Part shown: one piece after another, positions 7,272-15,024 of the stretch
Position numbering within the stretch: position 1 is the stretch's first letter
How the letters are laid out: every line of letters starts with the position of its first letter
From: DATJPY01 sp035506135
GTDB taxonomy: Bacteria > Myxococcota_A > UBA9160 > PR03
DNA length: 64,000 nucleotides
Direction of reading: 5' to 3'
NCBI GenBank assembly: GCA_035506135.1
Contig: DATJPY010000083.1
Coordinates: 1 to 64,000, forward strand
Made by a program: the position numbers and the translations under genes
Notes under the pieces: generated by a model
Databases searched by the model: none
Seen by the model: only the letters and a program-made list of their open reading frames with translations
What the model was told of the DNA's origin: nothing

Positions 7272-7278
7272 CTCCGTC

Positions 7279-9387
7279 ATGCCGGGCGACCACCCGCTCC
7301 ATCCCCATCCCGATTGGTTCGTGAATCGCGAGCTCTCGTGGCTCGCGTTCAACCGGCGCGTGCTCGAGGAGGCGCAGGACCCCAGCAACCCGCTGCTCGA
7401 GCGCGTGAAGTTCCTGTCGATCGTCGACTCGAACCTGGCCGAGTTCTTCGAGATCCGCGTGGCGGGCCTGCGCCAGCAGGCGGAGTCCGGCATCACGACC
7501 CGCTCGCCCGACGGCAAGACGCCGGCGGAGCAGCTCGTGGCGATCGACGCGGCCGCCCGCGAGCAGGTCGCGGACCAGTACGCCTGCTGGAACCACATGC
7601 TCCAGCCCGCGCTCGAGAAGGAGGGCATCGTCTTCGCCATCCCGGAGGCGCTGCCCGCCGCCCAGGAGATCTGGCTGCGCGAGTTCTTCCAGCGCGAGAT
7701 CTTCCCGGTCCTCACGCCGATCGCGGTCGACCCCGCGCACCCGTTCCCCTTCGTCGCCAGCGGCAGCCTCAACATCGCGGCGCTGCTCGACACCGAAGAT
7801 CCCGAGGAGCCGGTGCGGCTCGCGGTGGTGCAGGTGCCGCGCGTGCTCTCGCGCATCCTGCGCGTGGGCGGCTCCGAGGAGCCCATCCACACCTACGTGT
7901 TCCTCGCCGACGTGATCCGCTGGCAGCTTCCGGAGCTCTTCGCCGGCGCCACCATCCTCGACCACACGGCGTTCCGCGTGACCCGCAACAGCAACCTCTA
8001 CGTCGACGAGGAGGAGGTCGAGAACCTGCTCACGGCGATCGAGCAGGAGCTGCGCCGGCGGCGCCGCGGCGATCCGGTGCGGCTCGAGGTGCGCGCTCCG
8101 GTGGGCGAGCGGCTCCGCCAGGAGCTGCAGGGCGTGCTCGACCTGCTGCCGAGCGACGTCCACGAGTGCGACGGTCCGGTCAACATGTCGCGCCTGATGG
8201 AGCTGGTCGATCTCGAGAAGGACGACCGGCTCGAGGCGCCCCGCTTCGTCGCGCCGATCCATCCGCAGCTCCGCGAGCCCGCGAAGCTCTTCCCCGCGAT
8301 CCGCGCCGCCGACATCCTGCTCCACCATCCCTTCGACTCCTTCGACAGCGTGGTCGACTTCATCGAGCAGGCAGCCGAGGATCCTCGCGTGCTCGCGATC
8401 AAGCAGACCCTCTACCGCACGAGCGAGGACTCGCCGATCGCTCGTGCGCTCCTGGCGGCGGCGCAGCGCGGCAAGCACGTGACCGTGCTGGTCGAGCTGA
8501 AGGCGCGCTTCGACGAGGAGAAGAACATCCGCTGGGCGCGTCGCATGGAGGAGGAGGGCGTCCAGATCGTCTACGGCCTGGTGGGCCTCAAGACGCACTG
8601 CAAGCTGATGCTCGTGGTGCGGCGCGAGGAGGACGGGATCCGGCGCTACGCGCACATCGGCACGGGCAACTACAACTCGGTCACCGCCCGGCAGTACACC
8701 GACTTCGGCCTCTTCACCGCGGACCCCGAGCTGACCAGCGAGGTGGCGAGCGTCTTCAACCTGCTGACGAGCCTCTCCTCCAAGGAGCGCTGGAGCCAGC
8801 TCCTGGTCGCGCCCTTCACCCTGCGCGCGGGCCTGCTCGAGCGCATCGGGCGCGAGGCCGAGAACGCGCGCGCCGGGCGCCCCGCGTCGATCGTCGCCAA
8901 GCTCAACGCGATCCAGGACGAGGAGGTGATCGGCGCACTCTACGAGGCGTCGAGCGCGGGGGTCGAGATCGACCTGATCGTGCGCGGGATCTGCTGCCTG
9001 CGGCCCGGCGTGCCGGGGCTCTCGGAGCGCATCCGGGTGCGTTCGATCGTCGACCGCTTCCTCGAGCACACCCGCGTCGTGCGCTTCGAGAACGGCGGAC
9101 GCCCCGAGCTCTGGATCGGCAGCGCCGACTGGATGCCGCGCAATCTGTCGGGCCGCGTCGAGGTGATGTGCCGGATCCGCTCCGAAGCGGTCGCGCAGCG
9201 GCTCGAGGAGGTCCTCGACGTGTACCGGCGCGACGACGTGAAGGCTCGCGTCCTGCTCTCCGACGGCACCCACCGACGGTCGGAGCTCCCCTCCGCCTCC
9301 GGTGCGCGCCTGCGCGCCCAGGAGTTCCTGCTCCAGCGGGCGACCGCCTCGGCGACCCTCGGGGCCGCGCGTCCCGACGCCGCGTGA
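7279..9387 (+). CDS. ppk1: polyphosphate kinase 1
   Basis: A 702-residue PPK1, full length (E. coli 688), which polymerises ATP gamma-phosphates into polyphosphate, usually at the inner membrane. The N-terminal FVNRELSWLAFNRRVLEEA, split here as NRELSWLAFN, is diagnostic. The phosphorylated active-site His is H459 in YAHIGTGNYN, and the second conserved His is H597 in FLEHTRV. KTHCKLMLVVRRE and IGSADWMPRNL are further catalytic-domain motifs. The ATG at 7279 has no ribosome site but sits seven bases after a TACACT hexamer, which suggests a leaderless mRNA. No exopolyphosphatase or phosphate genes lie beside it; the next gene is of unknown function. Confidence 0.96.
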   Translation: MPGDHPLHPHPDWFVNRELSWLAFNRRVLEEAQDPSNPLLERVKFLSIVDSNLAEFFEIRVAGLRQQAESGITTRSPDGKTPAEQLVAIDAAAREQVADQYACWNHMLQPALEKEGIVFAIPEALPAAQEIWLREFFQREIFPVLTPIAVDPAHPFPFVASGSLNIAALLDTEDPEEPVRLAVVQVPRVLSRILRVGGSEEPIHTYVFLADVIRWQLPELFAGATILDHTAFRVTRNSNLYVDEEEVENLLTAIEQELRRRRRGDPVRLEVRAPVGERLRQELQGVLDLLPSDVHECDGPVNMSRLMELVDLEKDDRLEAPRFVAPIHPQLREPAKLFPAIRAADILLHHPFDSFDSVVDFIEQAAEDPRVLAIKQTLYRTSEDSPIARALLAAAQRGKHVTVLVELKARFDEEKNIRWARRMEEEGVQIVYGLVGLKTHCKLMLVVRREEDGIRRYAHIGTGNYNSVTARQYTDFGLFTADPELTSEVASVFNLLTSLSSKERWSQLLVAPFTLRAGLLERIGREAENARAGRPASIVAKLNAIQDEEVIGALYEASSAGVEIDLIVRGICCLRPGVPGLSERIRVRSIVDRFLEHTRVVRFENGGRPELWIGSADWMPRNLSGRVEVMCRIRSEAVAQRLEEVLDVYRRDDVKARVLLSDGTHRRSELPSASGARLRAQEFLLQRATASATLGAARPDAA

Positions 9388-9404
9388 TCGCGCGCACTCT
9401 CGCC

Positions 9405-9434
9405 TTGCCCGGCTCCGAATCTGCTGGCTAGATT
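9405..9434 (+). promoter_or_regulatory. candidate promoter of the 289-residue unknown gene
   Basis: TTGCCC (9405-9410), an 18-base spacer and TAGATT (9429-9434) make a plausible sigma-70 promoter 23 bases before the ATG at 9458. GAATCT and AGATTC (9417-9422, 9430-9435) form a 6-bp inverted repeat overlapping the -10. Confidence 0.4.
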
Positions 9435-9457
9435 CCGCGGCGGAGGGTGGACCGCGG

Positions 9458-10327
9458 ATGGCCTCGAACGAGCTCCTGCGACTCTCGCGAGGCTGGCAGC
9501 GCGCAGAGGACATCGCCGCGGCCGCGCTCGCCGATGCGCGCGCCGAGCTCCACCACGCGCTGCAGCTCGTCGCCGACGCCGGCCGCAAGCTCGACGCCGG
9601 CTCCGACACCGAGTACGTCGCCGAGGCGCGCGCGCTCGCGACCGGCCTGGTGCGCGGCACGCGTCCCTTCCGCGTGGGCCTCGCGATCGGCGACTTCGCA
9701 TTGCTGCTCACCGATCGCGCCGGGAAGGTGGTGCGGAGCCTTCCGCTGCAGGGCAAGACCTTCGCCCAGGCGGTCCGCTGGCTGCGCACCGAGGTCGAGG
9801 GGCTCGGCGCCGACGGCCAGAAGATCACCGGCGACGCGCCGTACGATCTCCCCGACCACAAGGTCGCGGCGGGCGCGCCGTTCTCGGCGGCGAGCCAGGA
9901 GTCGATGCGCCGGCTGGGCGCGTACTTCGGCAACGCGTGGCGGCTCTTGACCTGCGTCTCCGAGCAGCACGCCGAGGCGGCTCCCGTGCGCTGCTCCTCG
10001 GAGACGCTCGACTACGGCGCGAGCATTCCCTTCGACGACGGCAAGCAGATCGACTTCGGCTTCCGGCCGGGCGACGACGAGCACGACGAGCCGTACTTCT
10101 ACGTCGCGCTCTTGCCCCCGCCCGAGCTCGACGAGGACGAGCTCGAGGAGCTCGGGGAGCTGGAGGGAGGCGGCGAGTGGCGCACGGAGGGCTGGTTCGG
10201 CGGCCTGCTTCCCGGCTCCGCCTACACCATCTACGACTCGGAGAGCCGCCAGGCCGCCGCTGCGGAGGCCTTCTTCGATTCAGCGCTCGAGCAGGCGCGC
10301 GCGCTGCTCGGAGTCGGCGAGGACTGA
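9458..10327 (+). CDS. unknown soluble protein with acidic patch
   Basis: A 289-residue cytosolic protein I cannot assign. It has no signal peptide or membrane helix. The N-terminal third is helical and Ala/Arg rich, the middle looks like alternating strands (FRVGLAIGDFALLLTDRAG), and around residues 210-240 there is a Pro-then-acidic stretch (PPPELDEDELEELGELEGG). The C-terminal part ends in a helix with AEAFFDSALEQARALLG. The ATG at 9458 was chosen because a promoter-like TTGCCC/TAGATT pair lies just upstream; the longer in-frame reading would overlap ppk1. Its end overlaps the end of the convergent transporter gene by 48 bases. It could be a standalone housekeeping-type protein of this lineage. 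Confidence 0.7.
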   Translation: MASNELLRLSRGWQRAEDIAAAALADARAELHHALQLVADAGRKLDAGSDTEYVAEARALATGLVRGTRPFRVGLAIGDFALLLTDRAGKVVRSLPLQGKTFAQAVRWLRTEVEGLGADGQKITGDAPYDLPDHKVAAGAPFSAASQESMRRLGAYFGNAWRLLTCVSEQHAEAAPVRCSSETLDYGASIPFDDGKQIDFGFRPGDDEHDEPYFYVALLPPPELDEDELEELGELEGGGEWRTEGWFGGLLPGSAYTIYDSESRQAAAAEAFFDSALEQARALLGVGED

Positions 10328-11716
10328 GGGACTTCCAGCACCCGCCTCGCGCTTCGCCAGCTCGCGCAGGATCTCGTCGTGCCGCGCCCGGGTGAGCGGG
10401 TAGCCGCGCGCCATCCAGACGCCGGCGGCGAGGAAGCAGGCGGGTGCCACCGCGGTCATCCAGCGGATCGCCTGTCGCGCCGTCTCGCTCTGCTCCGCCC
10501 GTCCGGGCTCGAAGCCGAGCCAGTCGAGCAGCCCCAGCACCAGGAAGACGCCGAGCGCGCCGCCGAGCTTGCGCAGGAAGGTGAAGACGCCGTTGTAGAG
10601 GCCCTCGCGCCGCTCTCCGGTCGCGAGATCGTCCTCGTCGATCACCTCGCCGAGCATCGACCAGGGCATCAGGTCGACCACTGCATAGCCGAGCCCGATC
10701 ACCGGCACGTAGGCGAACAAGACCCAGCGCGGCCAGTCCGGCTGGGCGAGCACCATGCCGAGGCTGGTCGCCGACCACCAGAGCGAGCCCATCACGAAGA
10801 CGCGCGCCTTGTCGCGCCCGCGCGCGATGCGCAGCCACACCGGGAGCGCGACGACGACCGCGCCGAGGAAGAGCGCCATCAGCGGCTCGAAGTCGCGCGA
10901 GCGCCCCATCCAGAACGTCACGTAGAGGATCAGCAGGGCACCCGCGAGGTCCATCGCGATGCGGCCCATGATGTAGATCGCAGTGAGCTGCGTGAAGGTG
11001 CGGTGGCGGGCGACGACGCGCAGCCCGTCGAGAAGGCCGAGCTCGGGTCGCCGCGCCCGGAACTCGGGACGCTCGAAGGTGGTGCGATGCACGGCCAGCC
11101 ACGGCACCGCGAACAGCACCCCGAACAGCTCGCCCGCGGCGGCGAAGCCAGGCTTGCCCCCGCCGAGCGCCTCCGCGAGCGGCCGCACCCCGACGGCCGC
11201 GAAGATGCCGAGCATCGCGCCGAAGGTCCGGAAGGTGTTGAGCGAGGTGCGCGCGTCGTAGTCGGTCGCCATCTCGGGGATCAGCGCGAGATAGGGGACG
11301 GTGAGCACGGTCATCGAGAGCGCATGGGCCACGTAGACGGCGGCGTAGTAGGCGAAGCGCGCACCGGCGGTCTCGAAGGGCGCGTCGAGCCAGAGCGCGG
11401 CGAAGCTCACGCCGTAGGGGATCGCGCCGAGCAGCAGATAGGGGCGGCGGCGCCCGCTGCGCCAGCGCGTGGCGTCGGAGAGCCGGCCCATGAGCGGGTC
11501 GGCGAACGCATCGACGGCTCGCCCGATCATCGGCACGAGGCCGGCGAGCACCGGCCGCAACGCGGCGACCTGCGTCAGGAAGTAGGTGGCGTAGAGCAGC
11601 GAGAGCGAGGCCAGCGAGCTGGAGAGCGTGAAGTCGCCCGCGGCGTAGACGGCCTTGCGCCACGCGTCGAGCTCGCGGCCGCCTTTGCTCGTCCGGGCGT
11701 CGTCGCGCGCGATCAC
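10280..11716 (-). CDS. MFS transporter, GPH (sugar:cation symporter)-like
   Basis: A 478-residue inner-membrane transporter with about 12 helices. The motif GRAVDAFADPLMGRLSDATRW, seen in part as DAFADPLMGRLSD with RSGRRRPYLL after it, is the loop 2-3 signature of the glycoside-pentoside-hexuronide group, and DLMPWSMLGEVIDEDDL with RREGLYNG is the matching second-half signature. Substrates in this group include sugars, but close bacterial relatives are often unassigned. The GTG start at 11716 overlaps the stop of the zinc-ribbon gene (GTGA), so it is the last gene of a clpP-Nudix-zinc ribbon-MFS operon. The end overlaps the convergent unknown gene by 48 bases. Confidence 0.85.
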   Translation of the reverse strand: MIARDDARTSKGGRELDAWRKAVYAAGDFTLSSSLASLSLLYATYFLTQVAALRPVLAGLVPMIGRAVDAFADPLMGRLSDATRWRSGRRRPYLLLGAIPYGVSFAALWLDAPFETAGARFAYYAAVYVAHALSMTVLTVPYLALIPEMATDYDARTSLNTFRTFGAMLGIFAAVGVRPLAEALGGGKPGFAAAGELFGVLFAVPWLAVHRTTFERPEFRARRPELGLLDGLRVVARHRTFTQLTAIYIMGRIAMDLAGALLILYVTFWMGRSRDFEPLMALFLGAVVVALPVWLRIARGRDKARVFVMGSLWWSATSLGMVLAQPDWPRWVLFAYVPVIGLGYAVVDLMPWSMLGEVIDEDDLATGERREGLYNGVFTFLRKLGGALGVFLVLGLLDWLGFEPGRAEQSETARQAIRWMTAVAPACFLAAGVWMARGYPLTRARHDEILRELAKREAGAGSPSVLADSEQRARLLER

Positions 11717-11991
11717 GGCTGGGCGCAGTGACGCAGCAGGGACCCCGCCAGCGCCACGATCACCCAGAGCGCGGCGATCCCGATCCGGAGCGAGCGCAGT
11801 CCCGGGCGCGACACCGGCGCCGCGTCGTCTGCCGGCGACCCCGGCGACTCGACCCTCGCGGCGGCCTCGGCTGGCCCGTCGACCGGATCGCGGCTCGGCA
11901 CCACGCGGCCGCCGCAGTGGAGGCAGCTCCGCGTCTCCGGAGGGCATGACACCTGGCAGCGCGGGCACCACGCCTCGAACGCCGTCACCAT
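11713..11991 (-). CDS. small zinc-ribbon membrane protein
   Basis: A 92-residue protein with a zinc ribbon near the N-terminus (WCPRC at residues 8-12 and CLHCGG about 13 residues later, giving a CxxC-CxxC site), a Pro/Ala-rich linker, and one C-terminal transmembrane helix (IGIAALWVIVALAGSLL). The architecture suggests a tail-anchored cytosolic metal-binding domain; function unknown. The ATG at 11991 overlaps the Nudix stop by seven bases and its own stop overlaps the GTG of the MFS gene, so it is tightly coupled on both sides. The longer open frame upstream reads through the Nudix gene out of phase and is rejected. Confidence 0.75.
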   Translation of the reverse strand: MVTAFEAWCPRCQVSCPPETRSCLHCGGRVVPSRDPVDGPAEAAARVESPGSPADDAAPVSRPGLRSLRIGIAALWVIVALAGSLLRHCAQP

Positions 11992-12539
11992 CGCCGGCGC
12001 ACCTTCTCCGCCATGCGCAGCACGCTCGCGTCGACCCCGAGACCGGGCAGCGACTCGAGGTCGAACCAGCGCACCGCGTTCGACTCCGCGCTCGCGCGCG
12101 GCACCTCGCCGGGATCGGCGATCAGCAGGAAGCGCACGTCGTGGTGCTCGTGCTCCGGCTCGCCGGCGCGCGCGGGGATGCGGTGCACGTCGAGGTCCAG
12201 GGGCAGGCGCGCGCCCGGCGCGCCTGCGAAGGCGAGCCGCTCGAGCCCCGTCTCCTCGTGCGCCTCGCGCAGCGCCACGGCGGCCACGTCGGGGTCGCCG
12301 TCCGCGTGCCCGCCCGGCTGGAGCCAGGCGCCGAGCTTGCGGTGATGGACGAGCAGCGAGCGCCGCCCGTCCGGCGAGATCACGAAGGCCGAGCCGGTGA
12401 CGTGGCCCGGCGCGCAGCGGCGCTCGAAGCACTCCGGATGGGCCTCCACCAGCGCGCGCACGCGCGCGACAGTTGCGGCGTCCTCGGGATGGCGCGCGCC
12501 GTACCCGTCGAGCAGCTCGAGCAGCGGCTTGCGGTGCAC
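11985..12539 (-). CDS. Nudix hydrolase
   Basis: A 184-residue cytosolic Nudix-fold hydrolase of nucleoside-diphosphate-linked or related substrates. The Nudix box reads GGHADGDPDVAAVALREAHEETGL in outline: the REAHEETG core is intact, while the first Glu of the consensus (G-x5-E) is Pro here, as in other GGHAD-type Nudix proteins. The two catalytic Glu of the EE pair are present. GTG at 12539 is the likely start; it lies 17 bases after the clpP stop. The protein begins with KPLLELLDGYGARHPEDAATV, a helical N-terminal segment common in this subgroup. Substrate unknown. Confidence 0.85.
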   Translation of the reverse strand: MHRKPLLELLDGYGARHPEDAATVARVRALVEAHPECFERRCAPGHVTGSAFVISPDGRRSLLVHHRKLGAWLQPGGHADGDPDVAAVALREAHEETGLERLAFAGAPGARLPLDLDVHRIPARAGEPEHEHHDVRFLLIADPGEVPRASAESNAVRWFDLESLPGLGVDASVLRMAEKVRRRW

Positions 12540-12556
12540 GCGCGGAGCGTAGCCGT

Positions 12557-13156
12557 TCAGAGCTCCGAGGCGCTCCGGATGATCTTGCCGACGATGCCGT
12601 ACTCGAGGGCCTCCTCGGGGCCCATCCAGAAGTTGCGGTCGGTGTCCTGCGCCACCTTGTCGATCGGCTGGCCGGTCGCCTCCGCGATCACGCGGTTCAG
12701 CCGCTCGCGCGTGCGCAGGAGCTCTTCGGCCTCGATGCGGATGTCCGAGGCGCGCCCGAAGCCGCCCCCGAGCGGCTGGTGGATCATGAAGCGGGTGTTG
12801 GGAAGCGCGTAGCGATCGACCTTCGGGACGGCGAGGTAGACGTGCACGCCGGCGCTCGCGACCCATCCCGTGCCGACCATCCGCACGCGCGGGCGGACGA
12901 AGCGGACCATGTCGTGGATCGTGTCCCCCGCCTCGACGTGGCCCCCCTCGGAGTGGACGAAGACGGTGATGTCGCCGCCCGCGTCGCCGTCCATCGCGAG
13001 GAGCTGGGCGGAGACCTCCTGGGCGAGCTTGGAGGTGATCTCGCCGTGGATCAGGATCGTGCGCGCCTCGAGCAGCCGCTCCCCGATCCGCGGGTGGATG
13101 CCGGCCAGCGTGATCTGGCTCGGCACCGGATCCTTGTCGTTCGGGTGATCGCTCAC
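12557..13156 (-). CDS. clpP: ClpP-type serine protease
   Basis: A 199-residue ClpP-family peptidase. The catalytic triad positions are S101 (TGWVASAGVHVYLA), H126 (TRFMIHQPLGG) and D171 (AQDTDRNFWM), in the normal order and spacing. The sequence around the Ser differs from housekeeping ClpP (usually GxAxSMG), so this may be a second, divergent ClpP isoform; no clpX or tig is adjacent, unlike the usual housekeeping locus. EEALEYGIVGKII is the usual C-terminal segment. A TAGTCT hexamer lies 24 bases upstream and a GGAGG-type site precedes the ATG. It heads the Nudix/zinc-ribbon/MFS operon. Confidence 0.92.
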   Translation of the reverse strand: MSDHPNDKDPVPSQITLAGIHPRIGERLLEARTILIHGEITSKLAQEVSAQLLAMDGDAGGDITVFVHSEGGHVEAGDTIHDMVRFVRPRVRMVGTGWVASAGVHVYLAVPKVDRYALPNTRFMIHQPLGGGFGRASDIRIEAEELLRTRERLNRVIAEATGQPIDKVAQDTDRNFWMGPEEALEYGIVGKIIRSASEL

Positions 13157-13180
13157 GGGTCTCCCTCCTGCTCCGCGCGG

Positions 13181-13213
13181 AGACTAACGGGCCCGCCCCG
13201 CCGCCGGTAGACT
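13181..13213. promoter_or_regulatory. divergent -10-like pair, clpP / metallopeptidase
   Basis: TAGTCT on the minus strand (13181-13186) and TAGACT on the plus strand (13208-13213) lie back to back, 24 bases from the clpP start and 33 bases from the GTG of the metallopeptidase. Both fit the window's TAnnnT pattern. Confidence 0.42.
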
Positions 13214-13246
13214 GCCCCGCCCCGAGCGGTCCCGGCGGAGGAGCGG

Positions 13247-13999
13247 GTGGGCAAGCGGCTGGCATGGCTTGATTTGGACGACGAGGCACTGCTCGAGGTG
13301 CGGCTCTGCGACCTCGGCCTGCGCGTCGCGGGCACCCGGCTCGAGCCGCGCGTCGCGCGGCTCGAGCGCGAGCTCGCGCGCGCCGGGCTCGCGCGCTTCC
13401 GTCCCTACGCATGGCTCTCGACCGGCTGGTTCACGCCGCACGGCACGACCGGGTTCGCGATTCCCTTCTTCCTCGCGCATCCACGCCTTGCGCGGCTCGA
13501 GCGCCGCATGATGGGCGACGTCGAGGGCGACGGCGAGGAGGCCTGCATGCGGCTCCTGCGCCACGAGGCGGGACACGCGCTCGACCACGCCTATCGCCTG
13601 CACCGGCGCGCGAGCTGGCGGCGTCAGTTCGGCCGCTTCGGCCGCGCCTATCACGCCACCTATCGGCCGCAGCTCCGCAGCCGGCGCTTCGCCGTGAACC
13701 TCCCGAACGGCTACGCGCAGAGCCATCCGGGCGAGGACTGGGCCGAGACGTTTGCGGTGTGGCTGCAGCCGGGCTCGCAGTGGGCCTCGCGTTACCACGG
13801 CTGGCCGGCGCTGCGCAAGCTGCGCTACGTGGACTCGTTGATGAGGGAGATCGCGGGCCAGCGGCCCCCCGTCCGCACGCGCGAGCGCGCCGACGCGCTC
13901 GCCGAGCTGCGTTTCACGCTGCGCGAGTACTACCGCCGGAAGCGGGCGCGGCAGGCGCGCCTGCTCGAACGCGGCCGCCGCGGAGAGTTCCTGCGATGA
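13247..13999 (+). CDS. putative zinc metallopeptidase paired with ATP-grasp ligase
   Basis: A 250-residue cytosolic protein with a gluzincin-like site: HEAGHALDHA around residues 105-114 (HExGH, two His ligands and the catalytic Glu position) and a downstream Glu candidate in HPGEDWAETFAVWLQPGS. No signal peptide is seen. It resembles the group annotated as putative zinc-binding metallopeptidase. The C-terminus is strongly basic (YYRRKRARQARL). The GTG start has GGAGGAG (13237-13243) four bases upstream. Its stop overlaps the ATG of an ATP-grasp ligase (ATGA), so the two are coupled; a joint role in peptide cleavage and peptide-bond formation is an inference. Substrate unknown. Confidence 0.78.
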   Translation: MGKRLAWLDLDDEALLEVRLCDLGLRVAGTRLEPRVARLERELARAGLARFRPYAWLSTGWFTPHGTTGFAIPFFLAHPRLARLERRMMGDVEGDGEEACMRLLRHEAGHALDHAYRLHRRASWRRQFGRFGRAYHATYRPQLRSRRFAVNLPNGYAQSHPGEDWAETFAVWLQPGSQWASRYHGWPALRKLRYVDSLMREIAGQRPPVRTRERADALAELRFTLREYYRRKRARQARLLERGRRGEFLR

Positions 14000-15024
14000 A
14001 GCCGCTCCGCGTGCTGGTGCTCACGCACGAGGAGCTCGTACCACCCGACTCGCTCGAGGGTCGCGAGGCCAAGGAGGTCGAGCTCTGGCGCAAGGAGTAC
14101 GACGTCGCGGCGGGGCTGCGCGAGCTCGGCCACGAGGTCCAGATCCTCGGCGTCTCGCACGATCTGACCCCGATCCGCCAGCACGTCGAGGGCTTCCGGC
14201 CCGATGTCGTCTTCCACCTGCTGATGGAGTTCCAGGACGTCGCCGTCTACCAGGCGCACGTTGCCAGCTACCTCGAGCTGCTGCGCGTCCCCTACGCCGG
14301 CTGCAACCCGCGCGGCCTGCTGCTCGCGCGCGACAAGGCGCTCTCCAAGAAGATCCTGCGCTACCACCGCATCCCGGCGCCTGCCTTCCACGTCTTCCCG
14401 GTGGGCCGCCCGATCCGGGTGCCGCAGCGCCTCGGCTATCCGCGCATCGTGAAGTCGGTGGACGAGGAGGCCTCGCTCGGAATCGCGCAGGCCTCGGTCG
14501 TGCACGACGAGGAGCACCTGCGCGAGCGCGCGGCCTTCGTGCACCGGCGGCTCTCGACCGACGCCATCGCCGAGCAGTACATCCCGGGCCGAGAGCTTAC
14601 GATCGGCGTCCTCGGCAACGAGCGGCTGCAGACCTTCCCGGTCTGGGAGATGGTCTTCGAGAAGCTGCCGGAGGGCAGCGAGCCGATCGCCACCGCGCGC
14701 GTGAAGTGGGACCTCGCCTACCAGCGCCGGGTCGGCGTGCAGACGGGCCCGGCGGCGGAGCTGCCGGCGGGGCTCGCCGACAAGATCGCGCACCTCGCGA
14801 AGCGCACCTACCGCGCGCTCGGCCTCACCGGCTACGCGCGCATCGACCTGCGGCTCGCGGAGGACGGCCGTGCCTTCGTGATCGAGGCGAACCCGAATCC
14901 GGACCTGCGTCGCGACGAGGACTTCGCGGCGTCGGCGGCCGCGGCCGGAGTCGACTACCCGTCGCTGCTGCAGCGAATCCTGAGCCTCGGGCTGCGCCAC
15001 CGTCCGCCGTGGAAGCCGGCCTGA
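13996..15024 (+). CDS. ATP-grasp ligase, D-Ala-D-Ala-ligase-like
   Basis: A 342-residue cytosolic ATP-grasp enzyme. The N-terminal domain starts MKPLRVLVLTHEELVPP and contains FRPDVVFHLLMEF; then PYAGCNPRGLLLARDKALSKKIL (seen in part as GCNPRGLLLARDK) matches the D-Ala-D-Ala ligase substrate/ATP entry, YPRIVKSVDEEASLGI the ATP lid, AEQYIPGRELTIGVLG the adenine-binding strand, and GYARIDLRLAEDG...FVIEANPNPDL the Mg2+ site. It should form an amide bond through an acyl-phosphate. It lacks neighbours of peptidoglycan synthesis, so a dedicated peptide ligase working with the metallopeptidase is more likely than Ddl. Confidence 0.88.
   Translation: MKPLRVLVLTHEELVPPDSLEGREAKEVELWRKEYDVAAGLRELGHEVQILGVSHDLTPIRQHVEGFRPDVVFHLLMEFQDVAVYQAHVASYLELLRVPYAGCNPRGLLLARDKALSKKILRYHRIPAPAFHVFPVGRPIRVPQRLGYPRIVKSVDEEASLGIAQASVVHDEEHLRERAAFVHRRLSTDAIAEQYIPGRELTIGVLGNERLQTFPVWEMVFEKLPEGSEPIATARVKWDLAYQRRVGVQTGPAAELPAGLADKIAHLAKRTYRALGLTGYARIDLRLAEDGRAFVIEANPNPDLRRDEDFAASAAAAGVDYPSLLQRILSLGLRHRPPWKPA

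Noticed and set aside
7006..9933. Long minus-strand frame opposite ppk1
   Set aside because: Antisense shadow of ppk1 caused by GC-rich codon bias; no ribosome site or known domain.
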